Notes: generated by a model from the sequence alone, not told the origin. 64,000 nt of DNA from Buttiauxella agrestis ATCC 33320 (GCA_024169445.1 JALKFA010000001.1:1550001-1614000); one strand, 5' to 3'; positions 35,171 to 44,774 are shown, counted from the stretch's first letter. A program made the numbers and translations.

Positions 35171-36272
35171 AAAATACAATCTAAAACAAGTGATTAACGC
35201 ATCTGGCCGCATGACGGCACTCGGTGTTTCTACCCCGCGTGCGGAAGTGGTCGATGCGGTCACTAATGGTATGAATCATTATTTTGAGATGAAAGACCTG
35301 GTGAACAAAACCGGGGACTACATCGCAAATCTGCTGGAAGTGGAAGGGGCGACGGTTGTCTCTTGTGCCTCGGCGGGAATCGCACTGTCCGTAGCGGCGG
35401 TACTGGTGAAAGACAACGCCTGGCTGATTGAAAACCTGCACGCTGCACCACTAGAGAACAACGAGATCGTGCTGCCAAAGGGCCACAATGTGAACTTCGG
35501 CGCACCGGTTGGCACCATGGTCAATCTCGGTGGTGGCAAAGTTGTGGAAGCGGGTTACGCCAACGAATGTTCGGCCGATCAACTCGCTGCGGCGATTTCC
35601 CCGCGCACCGCTGCCATTCTGTATATCAAATCGCACCACTCAGTGCAGAAAAGCATGCTCAGTGTGGAGCAAGCCGCTGTGGTAGCCCGCAAACATAACT
35701 TACCACTGATTGTTGATGCGGCTGCCGAAGAAGATTTGCAGTGCTACTACCGTGCGGGTGCGGATCTGGTGATTTATAGCGGTGCCAAAGCCATTGAAGG
35801 GCCAACCAGCGGGCTGGTGATTGGCAAGGCGCAATATGTTGAGTGGGTGAAACTGCAAACCGGCGGCATTGGTCGTGCCATGAAAGTGGGCAAAGAAGGC
35901 ATCCTCGGTTTGACCTGCGCCATTGAACACTATTTAACGGCGGCTAAAGAGAGCGGGGCGCAAATGGTGGAAAAAATGTCGCCATTTATCGACAACCTCA
36001 ACACCCTTGATGGCATCAGCGCGCGCGTGGTGTGGGACGCCGCTGGCCGTGATATTGCGCGTACGGAAATCAAGTTCGACGAAGCGGTGATTGGTACCAG
36101 CACCAGTGAACTGGTGAGTGCGCTTAAGCAAGGCGAGTATGCGATTTTCTTCCGTGGCTACAAAGCCAACGAAGGCATTATTGAAGCTGATGTACGCAGC
36201 GTTAGCCCGCAGCAGTTAGAAATTGTTTATCACTGCATTAAAGCGTTGGTCAGCAAGGAGAAACAGGCATGA
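35154..36272 (+). CDS. PLP-dependent DgaE/SelA-like enzyme (predicted ammonia-lyase)
   Basis: A 372-residue fold-type I PLP enzyme of the SelA/DgaE group. The Schiff-base lysine is K212 in IYSGAKAIEGP, and VDAAAEED (about 178-185) carries the aspartate that pairs with the pyridine nitrogen. SCASAGIALSV is the phosphate-binding region. DgaE of Salmonella converts D-glucosaminate-6-phosphate to 2-keto-3-deoxygluconate-6-phosphate with loss of ammonia. The same type of reaction is expected here, but the substrate may differ because there is no mannose-type PTS in this cluster. It overlaps both neighbours (17 and 4 bases), so translation of the three enzymes is tightly coupled. Confidence 0.87.
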   Translation: MSSIYEKYNLKQVINASGRMTALGVSTPRAEVVDAVTNGMNHYFEMKDLVNKTGDYIANLLEVEGATVVSCASAGIALSVAAVLVKDNAWLIENLHAAPLENNEIVLPKGHNVNFGAPVGTMVNLGGGKVVEAGYANECSADQLAAAISPRTAAILYIKSHHSVQKSMLSVEQAAVVARKHNLPLIVDAAAEEDLQCYYRAGADLVIYSGAKAIEGPTSGLVIGKAQYVEWVKLQTGGIGRAMKVGKEGILGLTCAIEHYLTAAKESGAQMVEKMSPFIDNLNTLDGISARVVWDAAGRDIARTEIKFDEAVIGTSTSELVSALKQGEYAIFFRGYKANEGIIEADVRSVSPQQLEIVYHCIKALVSKEKQA

Positions 36273-37009
36273 AATTAGCCCCGAATTTTTACCGTGATCG
36301 TGTTTGCCTGAATGTGCTGGCGGGTTCGAAAGAGAACGCTAAAGAGATTTATGACGCGGCAGAAGGCCACGTCTTAGTCGGGGTACTTTCCAAAAACTAT
36401 CCCGATATTGCTAGTGCCGTTGCGGACATGCGTGAGTATGCGGCATTGATTGAAAATGCACTGTCTGTTGGCCTTGGCGCGGGCGATCCGAACCAGTCGG
36501 CGATGGTCAGTGAAATCTCCCGTCAGGTACAACCGCAGCACGTAAACCAGGTGTTTACCGGGGTTGGCACTTCTCGTGCGCTGCTTGGGCAAAGCGAAAG
36601 CGTGGTCAATGGCCTGGTTTCGCCAACCGGCACGGTTGGCATGGTGAAAATCTCCACCGGCCCGCTGAGTTCGGGCGCACCGGACGGCATTGTGCCTGTC
36701 GAAACCGCGATTAAATTGCTGAAAGATATGGGCGGCAGCTCAATCAAATATTTCCCAATGGGTGGTCTGGAATGCCGCGAGGAGTTTGTAGCGGTTGCTG
36801 CTGCTTGTGCGAAGCATGATTTCTGGCTCGAACCAACCGGCGGTATTGATCTCGAAAACTACGAGGAGATCCTCAAGATCGCGCTGGACGCGGGTGTCCG
36901 CAAAATCATTCCGCATATTTACAGCTCGATTATTGATAAAGCGAGCGGCAATACGCGTCCGCAAGATGTGCGTACCTTGCTGGAGATGACGAAGAAGTTG
37001 GTTGGCTAA
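36269..37009 (+). CDS. DgaF-like KDPG-type aldolase (EF_0839-like)
   Basis: A 246-residue TIM-barrel aldolase. SSIKYFPMGG places the probable Schiff-base lysine at K160, and EPTGGIDLENYEEILKIALDAGVRKIIPHIY is the C-terminal phosphate-binding region. DgaF in Salmonella cleaves KDG-6-phosphate to pyruvate and glyceraldehyde-3-phosphate; by position and sequence this protein should do the same or a similar cleavage. ATGA overlap with the previous gene. A hairpin repeat follows, after which comes the regulator. Confidence 0.87.
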   Translation: MKLAPNFYRDRVCLNVLAGSKENAKEIYDAAEGHVLVGVLSKNYPDIASAVADMREYAALIENALSVGLGAGDPNQSAMVSEISRQVQPQHVNQVFTGVGTSRALLGQSESVVNGLVSPTGTVGMVKISTGPLSSGAPDGIVPVETAIKLLKDMGGSSIKYFPMGGLECREEFVAVAAACAKHDFWLEPTGGIDLENYEEILKIALDAGVRKIIPHIYSSIIDKASGNTRPQDVRTLLEMTKKLVG

Positions 37010-37014
37010 CACCA

Positions 37015-37090
37015 CCCTCACCCCGGCCCTCTCCCTGAGGGAGAGGGAGAATACCGGACAGTCCCCTCTCCTGGGGGAGAGGGTTAGGGC
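37015..37090. repeat. CCCTCACCC/CTCTCC double-hairpin repeat
   Basis: CCCTCACCCCGGCCCTCTCC, GAGGGAGAGGG, then CCCCTCTCC/GGGGGAGAGGGTTAGGG. This is the uninterrupted relative of the repeat split by the element at 16573-16978. It lies between the aldolase and the regulator, so it may reduce read-through. An 8-bp inverted repeat TTCGTTAA...TTAACGAA (37097-37104, 37131-37138) follows just before the regulator start. Confidence 0.75.
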
Positions 37091-37149
37091 GCCACATTCG
37101 TTAACTCTCAGCCATAATGGAAAGTATCTTTTAACGAAAGGAAACGGCA

Positions 37150-39060
37150 GTGAGATTCCCGAACCAACGTCTGGCCCAATTGTTTGAGATGCTACAAAAC
37201 GAAACGCTGCCCCAGGATGAACTGGCGCGGCGCTTATCTGTTTCTACTCGCACGGTGCGCACTGACATTACCGCCTTAAATGCGCTGATGGCCGGGCATG
37301 GTGCGCAATTTGTTCTGAATCGCGGCGCAGGCTACCAACTCAATATTGCCGATACAGCCCTCTATCAGGCGCTGGTGCAGCAGCCTTCGCGCCAGTTGCG
37401 TATTCCGCGTAACTCGCCTGAGCGGGTGCATTATCTGGTGGCGCGCTTCCTGACCTCTGCATTCTCTTTAAAACTCGAAGACCTGGCCGACGAGTGGTTT
37501 GTGAGCCGCGCGACGTTGCAAAGTGATATGGCAGAAGTGCGTGAATGGCTGGCGCGCTACAACCTGGTAATTGAAACTCGTCCGCGCCACGGAATGAAGT
37601 TGTTTGGTAGCGAGATGTCGGTGCGCGCCTGCCTTACTGAACTGCTCTGGCAATTGAGCCAGGGAGACAGCGACAACCCGCTGTTAACCGAAGAAGCATT
37701 GAATGCTGGGGTGCCAGAACAACTGGCAGCGGAACTACACAACTGTTTTACGCGCTGTCGAATCCGGCTGACGGATGAAGGCGAGCAGTTTATTCGTTTG
37801 TACTGTGCTGTTGCAGTGCGTCGTATTAGCGAAGGCTACCCATTGCCGGAGTTTAGCGCCGACGATGTCGACGAAGCGGTACGTGAAGCCGCGCGGCAAA
37901 TCACCACGTTGTTACAGACGCTGGCCGGTAAACCGCTCTCTGAAGCTGAAGAACAGTGGCTGCAAGTGCATATCGCTTCACGTCAGGTACAAGAAGTAGC
38001 TCCGAGCGCCATTAGTGCCGACGATGACGAAGCGCTGGTGAACTATATTCTGAGTTTTATCAACAACAACTATAACTACAACCTACTGACTGATAAGCAG
38101 TTACACGCGGATTTGCTCACGCATATCAAAACTATGATCACCCGCGTGCGTTATCAGATAAACATCCCTAACCCGCTGCTTGGCAACATCAAACAGCACT
38201 ATCCCATGGCGTATGACATGACGCTGGCGGCGGTGTCGAGCTGGGGGAAGTACACGCCTTTTGTGATCAGCGAAAACGAAATTGGTTTCCTGGTGCTGCA
38301 TATCGGTGTCGGGCTGGAGCGCCACTACAACATTGGCTATCAGCGTAACCCGCGTGTGCTGCTGGTTTGCGATACCGGTAATTCCACGGTGCGCATGATT
38401 CAGGCGATGTTGCTGCGCAAATATCCGCAAATCGAGGTCAGACGTATCATTTCGCTACGCGACTACGAACAGCTCGAAAGCGTTGAGGAAGATTTTGTTA
38501 TCTCTACCGCCAGAGTTACCGATAAAGCAAAGCCTACCGTGGTCGTCGCCCCGTTCCCGACGGAGTACCAGCTAGAACAGTTGGGTAAGCTGGTGCTGGT
38601 GGACAGAACGCGCCCGTACATGCTGGATAAATTCTTCGATGCCAGCCATTTCCGGGTGATTGATGAGCCAATGACACAGCAGGAGTTGTTCCGCACGCTC
38701 TGCCAGCAGCTTGAGCAAGAAGGCGTTGTCGGAGCAGAGTTTTATCCGTCAGTGGTCGAACGCGAAGCGATTGTTAGTACCGTGTTGGGCGAGGGCATCG
38801 CGCTTCCGCACTCATTGGGGCTGATGGCGAATAAAACCGTGGTCTATACCGTGCTTGCGCCGCAGGGCATCAGTTGGGGCGATGAAACAGCACACGTCAT
38901 TTTCTTACTGGCAATCAGTAAAAGCGAGTACGAGGAGGCGATGGCGATTTACGATCTTTTTGTCACTTTCCTGCGTGAAAGGGCGATGCCGAGGCTGCGT
39001 GATAGCAAGAATTTTGAGGAGTTTAAAGCGGTGGCGATGGATTGTTTGAGCCGGTTTTAG
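37150..39060 (+). CDS. PTS-responsive transcriptional regulator (MtlR/LicR-like, HTH-PRD-EIIB-EIIA)
   Basis: A 636-residue BglG/MtlR-type multidomain activator. The N-terminal helix-turn-helix (LPQDELARRLSVSTRTVRTDI, about 17-40) binds DNA rather than RNA. Two PRDs follow (about 70-390, including LLTHIKTMITRVRYQINIPN and FLVLHIGVGLERHY). An EIIB-like domain has Cys407 in VCDTGNSTVRM and a C-terminal EIIA-like domain has His554 in IALPHSLGL. Phosphorylation at these sites should tune activity to PTS flux. It lies directly downstream of the cluster and probably controls it, with the single-PRD protein as partner. GTG start with GAAAGGAAAC upstream. Salmonella dga uses a sigma-54 LevR-like regulator instead, so the control differs. 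Confidence 0.88.
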   Translation: MRFPNQRLAQLFEMLQNETLPQDELARRLSVSTRTVRTDITALNALMAGHGAQFVLNRGAGYQLNIADTALYQALVQQPSRQLRIPRNSPERVHYLVARFLTSAFSLKLEDLADEWFVSRATLQSDMAEVREWLARYNLVIETRPRHGMKLFGSEMSVRACLTELLWQLSQGDSDNPLLTEEALNAGVPEQLAAELHNCFTRCRIRLTDEGEQFIRLYCAVAVRRISEGYPLPEFSADDVDEAVREAARQITTLLQTLAGKPLSEAEEQWLQVHIASRQVQEVAPSAISADDDEALVNYILSFINNNYNYNLLTDKQLHADLLTHIKTMITRVRYQINIPNPLLGNIKQHYPMAYDMTLAAVSSWGKYTPFVISENEIGFLVLHIGVGLERHYNIGYQRNPRVLLVCDTGNSTVRMIQAMLLRKYPQIEVRRIISLRDYEQLESVEEDFVISTARVTDKAKPTVVVAPFPTEYQLEQLGKLVLVDRTRPYMLDKFFDASHFRVIDEPMTQQELFRTLCQQLEQEGVVGAEFYPSVVEREAIVSTVLGEGIALPHSLGLMANKTVVYTVLAPQGISWGDETAHVIFLLAISKSEYEEAMAIYDLFVTFLRERAMPRLRDSKNFEEFKAVAMDCLSRF

Positions 39061-39070
39061 CGGGGAAATT

Positions 39071-39102
39071 CCCTCTCCTGGGGGAGAGGGTTAGGGTGAG
39101 GG
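39071..39102. repeat. Short CTCTCC hairpin repeat between convergent genes
   Basis: CCCTCTCC-TG-GGGGAGAGGG followed by TTAGGGTGAGGG, a half copy of the dispersed repeat. It lies in the 48-base gap between the regulator and dolP stops and may serve as their shared terminator. Confidence 0.7.
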
Positions 39103-39108
39103 CAGAAA

Positions 39109-39684
39109 TTACTTCAGAATCGTAAACGCAGTCGTCACATGCTTAACGTCACTAACCCGGCTGGCAATATCTGCCGCAGCCTTGGCTTCCCGCTCGGTCA
39201 CCAGACCTAACAAGAACACTTCGCTATTCTCTGTCGTGACTTTCACACTGGTTGATTTCACCTGGTCGCTTGCCAGCAATTGCGAACGCACTTTAGTGGT
39301 AATCCAGGTATCTGATGAAGCGGTACCCAGGCCGATTGGCGCCATTTGGCGGATTTCGTTGTACACCTCGGTGGTGCCATCAACGCCCAGCGCAATTTGT
39401 TTGGCTCGGGCTGCGAGTTCAGTATTTGGTGCCTGGCCGACTAACAGGACTTTGCCCTGATAGGTAGAGACATTAATTCGTGCTTCTTTCTTGATTTGTG
39501 CGTCTTTGTTCAGAGCGCTACTGACGTTCAGCTCCAGCGTGCCATCGTCAACCTGAGTACCGACTGTGCGCGGATCTGTCGCAGTTTTCGTGGCGACAGC
39601 AGCGGTACCCACTACTGCAGCAGCAACACAACCTTGTAGAAGTAACGCAGTAATAAGGACTGCAAGTGGCTTATAGGCCTTCAT
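39109..39684 (-). CDS. dolP: DolP (YraP), BON-domain outer-membrane lipoprotein
   Basis: A 191-residue lipoprotein (lipobox LLLQGC) with two BON domains: about 45-115 (LELNSALNKDAQ start region) and about 120-190 (ISSDTWITTKVRSQLLA region). It localises to the outer membrane at division sites in E. coli, binds anionic phospholipids and supports envelope integrity and BAM function. The length is the E. coli length. It is the last gene of the lpoA-yraN-diaA-dolP unit, 9 bases after diaA, and converges on the accessory cluster. Confidence 0.96.
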   Translation of the reverse strand: MKAYKPLAVLITALLLQGCVAAAVVGTAAVATKTATDPRTVGTQVDDGTLELNVSSALNKDAQIKKEARINVSTYQGKVLLVGQAPNTELAARAKQIALGVDGTTEVYNEIRQMAPIGLGTASSDTWITTKVRSQLLASDQVKSTSVKVTTENSEVFLLGLVTEREAKAAADIASRVSDVKHVTTAFTILK

Positions 39685-39693
39685 CTGTACTCC

Positions 39694-40284
39694 TTAATCG
39701 TCCTGGTGAGGGAATAACGTATTATCAATCAGATCGCACAAGCAGTTTACCGTCAACATGTGCATTTCCTGAATGCGCGCGCTGCGATGAGAAGGGATGC
39801 GAATTTCAACATCCTGTGGCCCTAATAAACCAGCCAACTCCCCGCCGTCATAGCCAGTCAATGCCACGATAGTCATATCACGCGTCACGGCGGCTTCTAC
39901 CGCTTTGACGATATCACGACTGTTGCCGCGGGTTGAAATCGCGAGCAGGATGTCGCCGGTATGACCAAGCGCACGTACTTGTTTCGCATACACTTCATCG
40001 TGTAAACGATCATTTGTGATAGCGGTTAAGACCACATTATCGGCGTTAAGTGCAATGGCAGGTAAACTCGGGCGCTCGGTTTCAAAGCGGTTGATCATAC
40101 TGGCGGCAAAGTGCTGGGCATTAGCCGCAGAGGTGCCGTTACCACAGCACAGAATTTTATTGCCATTGAGCAGTGACTGAACCAGTGTCATTGCTGCACG
40201 GGAGATAGCATCTGGCAGAGCTTCAGCTGCGGCAATCTGGGTTTGAATACTTTCCGTGAAGCAGGCTTTGATTCTTTCGAGCAC
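39694..40284 (-). CDS. diaA: DiaA, DnaA initiator-associating protein
   Basis: A 196-residue SIS-domain protein (E. coli length) that forms tetramers and helps DnaA assemble at oriC. Visible SIS features are [29 protein letters not shown] (about 38-66) and [23 protein letters not shown] (about 108-131). It is similar to phosphoheptose isomerase GmhA but is assigned by length and by its conserved position between yraN and dolP. Confidence 0.96.
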   Translation of the reverse strand: MLERIKACFTESIQTQIAAAEALPDAISRAAMTLVQSLLNGNKILCCGNGTSAANAQHFAASMINRFETERPSLPAIALNADNVVLTAITNDRLHDEVYAKQVRALGHTGDILLAISTRGNSRDIVKAVEAAVTRDMTIVALTGYDGGELAGLLGPQDVEIRIPSHRSARIQEMHMLTVNCLCDLIDNTLFPHQDD

Positions 40285-40303
40285 GTTTATTTACCTGGTT
40301 ACT

Positions 40304-40699
40304 TTAAAAATCTGCGGTGAACGCGTTGGTTAACCACTCTATTTCATTGCCGGTGAAGGCTAACACATCGAAACGGCAATCCACAGTATCAAAACTTCCT
40401 GATGTGCTGGCCAGCCAATACCGGGCAGCCTGTAATAACTTATGTTGCTTACGTGGTGTGACGCTGGCGGCGGCATCCCCAAAGTGGTTAGAGCGCCGGT
40501 AGCGTACTTCCACAAAGACGATAACGGTGCCGTGTCGCATGATGAGGTCGATTTCGCCACCGCGAGAATGCACGTTGGCGGCCATGAAACGCAGTCCTTT
40601 GCGTTCAAGAAAATGGCGCGCCGCTAATTCGTAGCGCGCGCCAGTTTGTTGACGTGTCAGGACGCGGGAACGATTTGACCCTGACTGAATTGCAGCCAA
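40304..40699 (-). CDS. yraN: YraN, UPF0102 endonuclease-fold protein
   Basis: A 131-residue UPF0102 protein, the E. coli length. [22 protein letters not shown] (about 47-68) holds the restriction-endonuclease-like D...ExK/R core. The family's role is unsettled. It overlaps the 3' end of lpoA by 43 bases and precedes diaA by 19 bases, the conserved arrangement. Confidence 0.95.
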   Translation of the reverse strand: MAAIQSGSNRSRVLTRQQTGARYELAARHFLERKGLRFMAANVHSRGGEIDLIMRHGTVIVFVEVRYRRSNHFGDAAASVTPRKQHKLLQAARYWLASTSGSFDTVDCRFDVLAFTGNEIEWLTNAFTADF

Positions 40700-42735
40700 T
40701 TTAACTTCCTGTTAATGACACAATCTGGATTTGAAGACAGCGTACCTGTGTTGCCATTGACCTGATAACCCGGTACCTGGCGGATTTGCGAGAAGTGATT
40801 TGCCAGAGACCAGGCATCGACACCCATCGCGTACAGACGCGCCAGCGAGTAATCGTTATGCACGCTGCTCAGCGCCTGCTGCATCATCGACGGGTTGTTA
40901 CCGGCAAGCATTGGGATTTCACTGAACTGCAAACCATCCATTTCCAGACGGAAATCCGGGCCGTTCACGCCCTGTGAGCTGCGCGAGCTGGCATACAGTT
41001 GCGCTGGACTGCGGCTTCCGGTACGCATGGCAATCATCGGTTTGATCAACGCGACTTCATCTGGTGTTGCCACGATATAAGCTGCATCAACGCCGCCGGA
41101 GGTGCCTGCGGTAATTTGTGCGTCAGTTGGTGGTGGTGGGATAGTCAGCCCGCCGATGGTCACACCTTCCGGTTGAGCGGATGCTGGGGTGACTGGAGAA
41201 CCTGTTAATGCGATGCCGGAACCGCTATTAATGCCTTGTTTGAGTTCGGCAACGGAACCAAATTTCTGTTGCAGAACAGTACCGCCACCTAACTTCATCC
41301 ATTCTTCAGCGAAGGCCTTAGTGACGCGATCACCCAGCGCATTGCGCGGGACCAATAACAGCGGTGCACGATGGCCTTGTTGCCAGATATGGCCAGCTGC
41401 ATCACGGGCTTCATCTTCTGGCGACAGTGCGAAGTAACAGATATTGGCACGATTCTGCACTTTCTCTGGCTGGTTGAGCGCCAAAATGTTCAGTGGCGAA
41501 GTGCTGTTTGCTAACTCATCGACATTGTTTTTCAGCAACGGGCCGACAACGATAGTCGCACCATCTTGCTGGGCTTGCGCCAGTATCTGTGCCAGTGGCT
41601 GCGTGGTGGTGTCGTAGACTTTGATTTCAGCGGATGGATTCGCTGGAGCCGCTGCTGCTGATTGTACTTGCGGTGCAGATTGCGGCACTGGCGTTGGTTG
41701 TGCAGCATCTGCCGCTGGCTGTTGCGTTAAGTCATCAACCGATGCGGCTGACGGGCTCGCCACCATATTGGCATCAGTTGGCTGCGGTAAGGCAGCTTGG
41801 GTGGTATCGACAGGTTGTGCGTTAGTATCTGGAGTTGTGGCTGGGGCCGTAGATTGCGCCACCGGAGCCGAACCCATGTTTTTCGCCGCTTCAAAACCCT
41901 GTTGAATCGTGCGACCAAAAACCGCCGCCTGGCCGCTTAATGGCAGCAGAAGGGCAATTTTGTTCGTCGAAGCCGCTTTGTAGTTCTGCATATTGCTTAA
42001 CTGAGTCGGCAGCGTTTTTGCACCCGGATTCTGCGGGTAACGCGTTTGCCAGTCTTTAATACCGGCTTTCAGCATTTCAGGATCGTTACGGTTGTCATTC
42101 CACACGCGTTGCAGATCCAGCCAACCTTGCAGCGTGTTTTCGTCAGCATTGATGACCAGTGAATTCATCTGCTCTGGCGTCATCTGAGATAATGCCTGCC
42201 AGGTACCGTCGATATTTTTCTGATGCGCAGGGCCGGTCAAGATAGGCTCCTGGGCAATATAAGCACGCAGCAGCTCCAGCGACGCACGATTCTGGCTGGC
42301 GTCGATAACAGACTGGTAATAGCGGGCCTGCTGGTTTTTGCTCAATTCTGCCGGATTGATTTTGGCGAGCGCGGCGTTCGCGGCGGCGTAATCTTTCTGC
42401 GCGACTCTGATTTCAGGCACCAGCAGCTGTTGTTCACGACGCTGTTCGTCATTCATCTCTTTGGGTAGCTGGTTGTAGAGATCAACGGCTTGCTGAGTTT
42501 TACCTTCTTTTACCAGCGCATGAATGGCGAGTAATTGCCAGGTGGTCTTGCTATCATCAGCGCTCTGCTGCATTTGCTGCAGGTAATACGCTGAATCGGC
42601 AGTCGCTTCGCCCTGCATATGCGCGGTCGACTGGTCTGGTGCTTTAGTAGTAGTACAGCCGGCAAAGAACAGCGCGGCCAGCACAACCGGCAGACAGCGC
42701 CCGGCTTTAGAACGAATAAATTTAGACGGTACCAT
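40657..42735 (-). CDS. lpoA: LpoA, outer-membrane lipoprotein activator of PBP1a
   Basis: A 692-residue lipoprotein (lipobox LFFAGC) that reaches through the periplasm to stimulate penicillin-binding protein 1a. The N-terminal half is a TPR-like helical domain. A low-complexity linker rich in A/P/Q/T (about 290-370, [20 protein letters not shown]) follows, then the type I periplasmic-binding-like C-terminal domain. It is slightly longer than E. coli LpoA (about 678), the extra length being in the linker. Divergent from rsmI with only 62 bases between starts; first gene of the lpoA-yraN-diaA-dolP unit. Confidence 0.96.
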   Translation of the reverse strand: MVPSKFIRSKAGRCLPVVLAALFFAGCTTTKAPDQSTAHMQGEATADSAYYLQQMQQSADDSKTTWQLLAIHALVKEGKTQQAVDLYNQLPKEMNDEQRREQQLLVPEIRVAQKDYAAANAALAKINPAELSKNQQARYYQSVIDASQNRASLELLRAYIAQEPILTGPAHQKNIDGTWQALSQMTPEQMNSLVINADENTLQGWLDLQRVWNDNRNDPEMLKAGIKDWQTRYPQNPGAKTLPTQLSNMQNYKAASTNKIALLLPLSGQAAVFGRTIQQGFEAAKNMGSAPVAQSTAPATTPDTNAQPVDTTQAALPQPTDANMVASPSAASVDDLTQQPAADAAQPTPVPQSAPQVQSAAAAPANPSAEIKVYDTTTQPLAQILAQAQQDGATIVVGPLLKNNVDELANSTSPLNILALNQPEKVQNRANICYFALSPEDEARDAAGHIWQQGHRAPLLLVPRNALGDRVTKAFAEEWMKLGGGTVLQQKFGSVAELKQGINSGSGIALTGSPVTPASAQPEGVTIGGLTIPPPPTDAQITAGTSGGVDAAYIVATPDEVALIKPMIAMRTGSRSPAQLYASSRSSQGVNGPDFRLEMDGLQFSEIPMLAGNNPSMMQQALSSVHNDYSLARLYAMGVDAWSLANHFSQIRQVPGYQVNGNTGTLSSNPDCVINRKLNWLQFSQGQIVPAS

Positions 42736-42797
42736 TCTGTATCCAGTGTAATTTTTATCTCAGTGTTCAATATTAAATCGGCAATACGGATGAAACA

Positions 42798-43664
42798 ATG
42801 AAACAACTCGAATCGGCGGCTATTTCTGCCAGCACGCTCTACATCGTTCCGACACCCATCGGTAACCTCGGCGATATCACACAGCGGGCGTTAACCGTGT
42901 TGCAAAGCGTTGACCTGATTGCCGCTGAAGATACTCGCCATACCGGTTTACTGCTGCAACATTTCGCCATTAATGCGCGATTGTTCGCATTGCACGATCA
43001 TAACGAGCAACAAAAATCAGAAACTTTGCTGGCTAAGCTAAAAGAAGGGCAAAGCATTGCGTTAGTTTCTGATGCAGGAACGCCATTAATTAACGACCCT
43101 GGTTATCATTTGGTACGAACTTGTCGCGAAGCGGGTATTCGCGTGGTTCCGTTGCCAGGCCCATGTGCCGCTATTGCTGCATTAAGTGCGGCGGGTTTAC
43201 CTTCCGACCGCTTCTGCTATGAAGGTTTTCTGCCTGCCAAATCTAAAGGCCGCCGCGACGCACTCAAAGCGATTGAGCAAGAACCGCGTACGCTTATCTT
43301 CTACGAGTCTACACATCGCCTGCTCGATAGTTTAGACGATATCTGCGCTGTGCTCGGTGAATCGCGCTATGTGGTGCTGGCGCGTGAGTTGACCAAGACC
43401 TGGGAATCGATTCACGGCGCGCCGATTGGTGAGCTGGCGGCATGGGTTAAAGAAGACGAAAACCGCCGTAAAGGTGAAATGGTACTGATCGTCGAAGGCT
43501 TTAAAGCGCCAGCCGATGACGCACTGCCAGCCGATGCACTGCGCACGTTGGCACTGTTGCAAACCGAACTGCCACTGAAAAAAGCAGCGGCTCTGGCGGC
43601 TGAAATTCACGGCGTGAAGAAAAATGCGCTGTATAAATATGCGTTAGAAAACAGCGAGAAGTAA
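42798..43664 (+). CDS. rsmI: RsmI, 16S rRNA 2'-O-ribose C1402 methyltransferase
   Basis: A 288-residue SAM-dependent methyltransferase of the tetrapyrrole-methylase fold. It modifies C1402 in the ribosomal P site together with RsmH. Signatures are [18 protein letters not shown] and [12 protein letters not shown] near the N-terminus, [16 protein letters not shown] and [18 protein letters not shown] in the SAM-binding region. Length is close to E. coli (286). Its 3' neighbour gatR converges across a REP-like repeat. Confidence 0.96.
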   Translation: MKQLESAAISASTLYIVPTPIGNLGDITQRALTVLQSVDLIAAEDTRHTGLLLQHFAINARLFALHDHNEQQKSETLLAKLKEGQSIALVSDAGTPLINDPGYHLVRTCREAGIRVVPLPGPCAAIAALSAAGLPSDRFCYEGFLPAKSKGRRDALKAIEQEPRTLIFYESTHRLLDSLDDICAVLGESRYVVLARELTKTWESIHGAPIGELAAWVKEDENRRKGEMVLIVEGFKAPADDALPADALRTLALLQTELPLKKAAALAAEIHGVKKNALYKYALENSEK

Positions 43665-43788
43665 CGTTTTTCGAGAAGCCTCGCACTTTCTTGTTACAGG
43701 TATCCCTGGCAGCTATAGTCCTTCAGCTTTGGAACGTGTATTTGATGTGGCTGGGACTACCGATATTTTCGGCGTGCCAGCAGGTTTT

Positions 43789-43852
43789 GTCGGATGTCGC
43801 TACGCTAATCCGACCTACACGACCGTAGGGTGGATAAGCGAAGCGCCTCCAC
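43789..43852. repeat. REP-like palindromic pair between rsmI and gatR
   Basis: GTCGGATGTCGCTACGCTAATCCGACCTAC followed by CGTAGGGTGGATAAGCGAAGC...CCACCA. Two REP-like palindromes of the family seen at 19600 lie at the convergent end of rsmI and gatR. The rest of the 191-base gap shows nothing else. Confidence 0.75.
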
Positions 43853-43855
43853 CAT

Positions 43856-44629
43856 TTACACCAGAACCACCTCTAATCCACTCTTTTCCAACTCAATTTT
43901 ATCTTCCCTGCTAATGCTGTCATCGGTGATGATGCAGTTGATTTGTTTAATTGGCAGCACCTGGTTAAAGCCACGGCGGTTAAATTTACTGGCGTCCAGT
44001 ACGGCCACGACTTTATGCGCAGCAGATGCCATCACCGCGCTGATGGAATAACCTTCGTTAAAGGTGGTGATTCCGTTAGTCATATCCATGCCATCGGCAC
44101 CAACGAACATGATATCGGCACTGATCCCCTGCAAAGAGTGTTCGGCGAGAGTGCCGTGCATGGAGTGCGTTTTGTGGCGCACCGTGCCGCCACAAACCAC
44201 CAGGGTAATGTCTTTATTGTCGGATAACGCGAAGGCTGCCGGTAGGCTGTTGGTAATCACGGTGATATTGGCTTTCTTGAGCAGCGCTTCAGCGATCAGC
44301 AACGTGGTACTGCCACTGTCGAGGATGACTGTCATGCCGTCTTTGATCATGCTTGCAGCTGCATCGGCAATGCGCTTTTTAGGATCTTTGGCGAGCTGAT
44401 AGCGATCTTCAAGCATCACTTCCACGTTTTCGGCTTCCATCAGGCTGCTGCCGGGACGCGCCGCGCCACCATGAAAACGCGTGACTAATCCCTTTTCTTC
44501 CAGCATTCGCAAGTCTGCCCGGATAGTGACCTCTGAGATACCAAAGGTATTCGAAAGGTCTAGTACCAGTACGCTGCCCTGTGAATTGACCATGTCGACT
44601 ATTTTGTTGCGTCTTTCAAACGAGTTCAT
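43856..44629 (-). CDS. gatR: GatR, DeoR-family repressor of the galactitol genes
   Basis: A 257-residue DeoR/GlpR-family regulator. The N-terminal winged helix is MNSFERRNKIVDMVNSQGSV with recognition helix SEVTIRADLRMLEEKGLVTR. The C-terminal sugar-phosphate sensor has LDSGSTTLLIAEAL and ITNSLPAAFAL. In E. coli K-12 gatR is disrupted by an IS element as I recall; here it is intact, so the operon should be inducible. Last gene of the reverse-strand gat unit, 145 bases after gatD, with a REP-like repeat and probably its own promoter in that gap. Confidence 0.93.
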   Translation of the reverse strand: MNSFERRNKIVDMVNSQGSVLVLDLSNTFGISEVTIRADLRMLEEKGLVTRFHGGAARPGSSLMEAENVEVMLEDRYQLAKDPKKRIADAAASMIKDGMTVILDSGSTTLLIAEALLKKANITVITNSLPAAFALSDNKDITLVVCGGTVRHKTHSMHGTLAEHSLQGISADIMFVGADGMDMTNGITTFNEGYSISAVMASAAHKVVAVLDASKFNRRGFNQVLPIKQINCIITDDSISREDKIELEKSGLEVVLV

Positions 44630-44731
44630 CTTAATTTGCCTAATAATTAACTCTACTCAGTGTAAACGAAAGAGATATGAAAGAGTAACGATGAATTTCG
44701 AAAGAATCTATGATGTGGCGAGAGTAACACT

Positions 44732-44761
44732 TAGGGCGGATAACTCATTACGCTATCCGCC
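44732..44761. repeat. Single REP-like palindrome between gatD and gatR
   Basis: TAGGGCGGATAACTCATTACGCTATCCGCC. One unit of the dispersed REP-like family, located directly downstream of gatD on the coding strand. It may terminate part of the gatD transcription before gatR. Confidence 0.7.
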
Positions 44762-44774
44762 GCTGTTGAGAGGT

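Noticed and set aside
40657-40699. 43-base overlap of yraN with lpoA as a frameshift artefact
   Set aside because: Both proteins have normal lengths and ends, and the arrangement is usual in relatives.
43729-43914. 61-codon forward frame after rsmI
   Set aside because: TTG start, no ribosome site, and it is read through a REP-like repeat into gatR.
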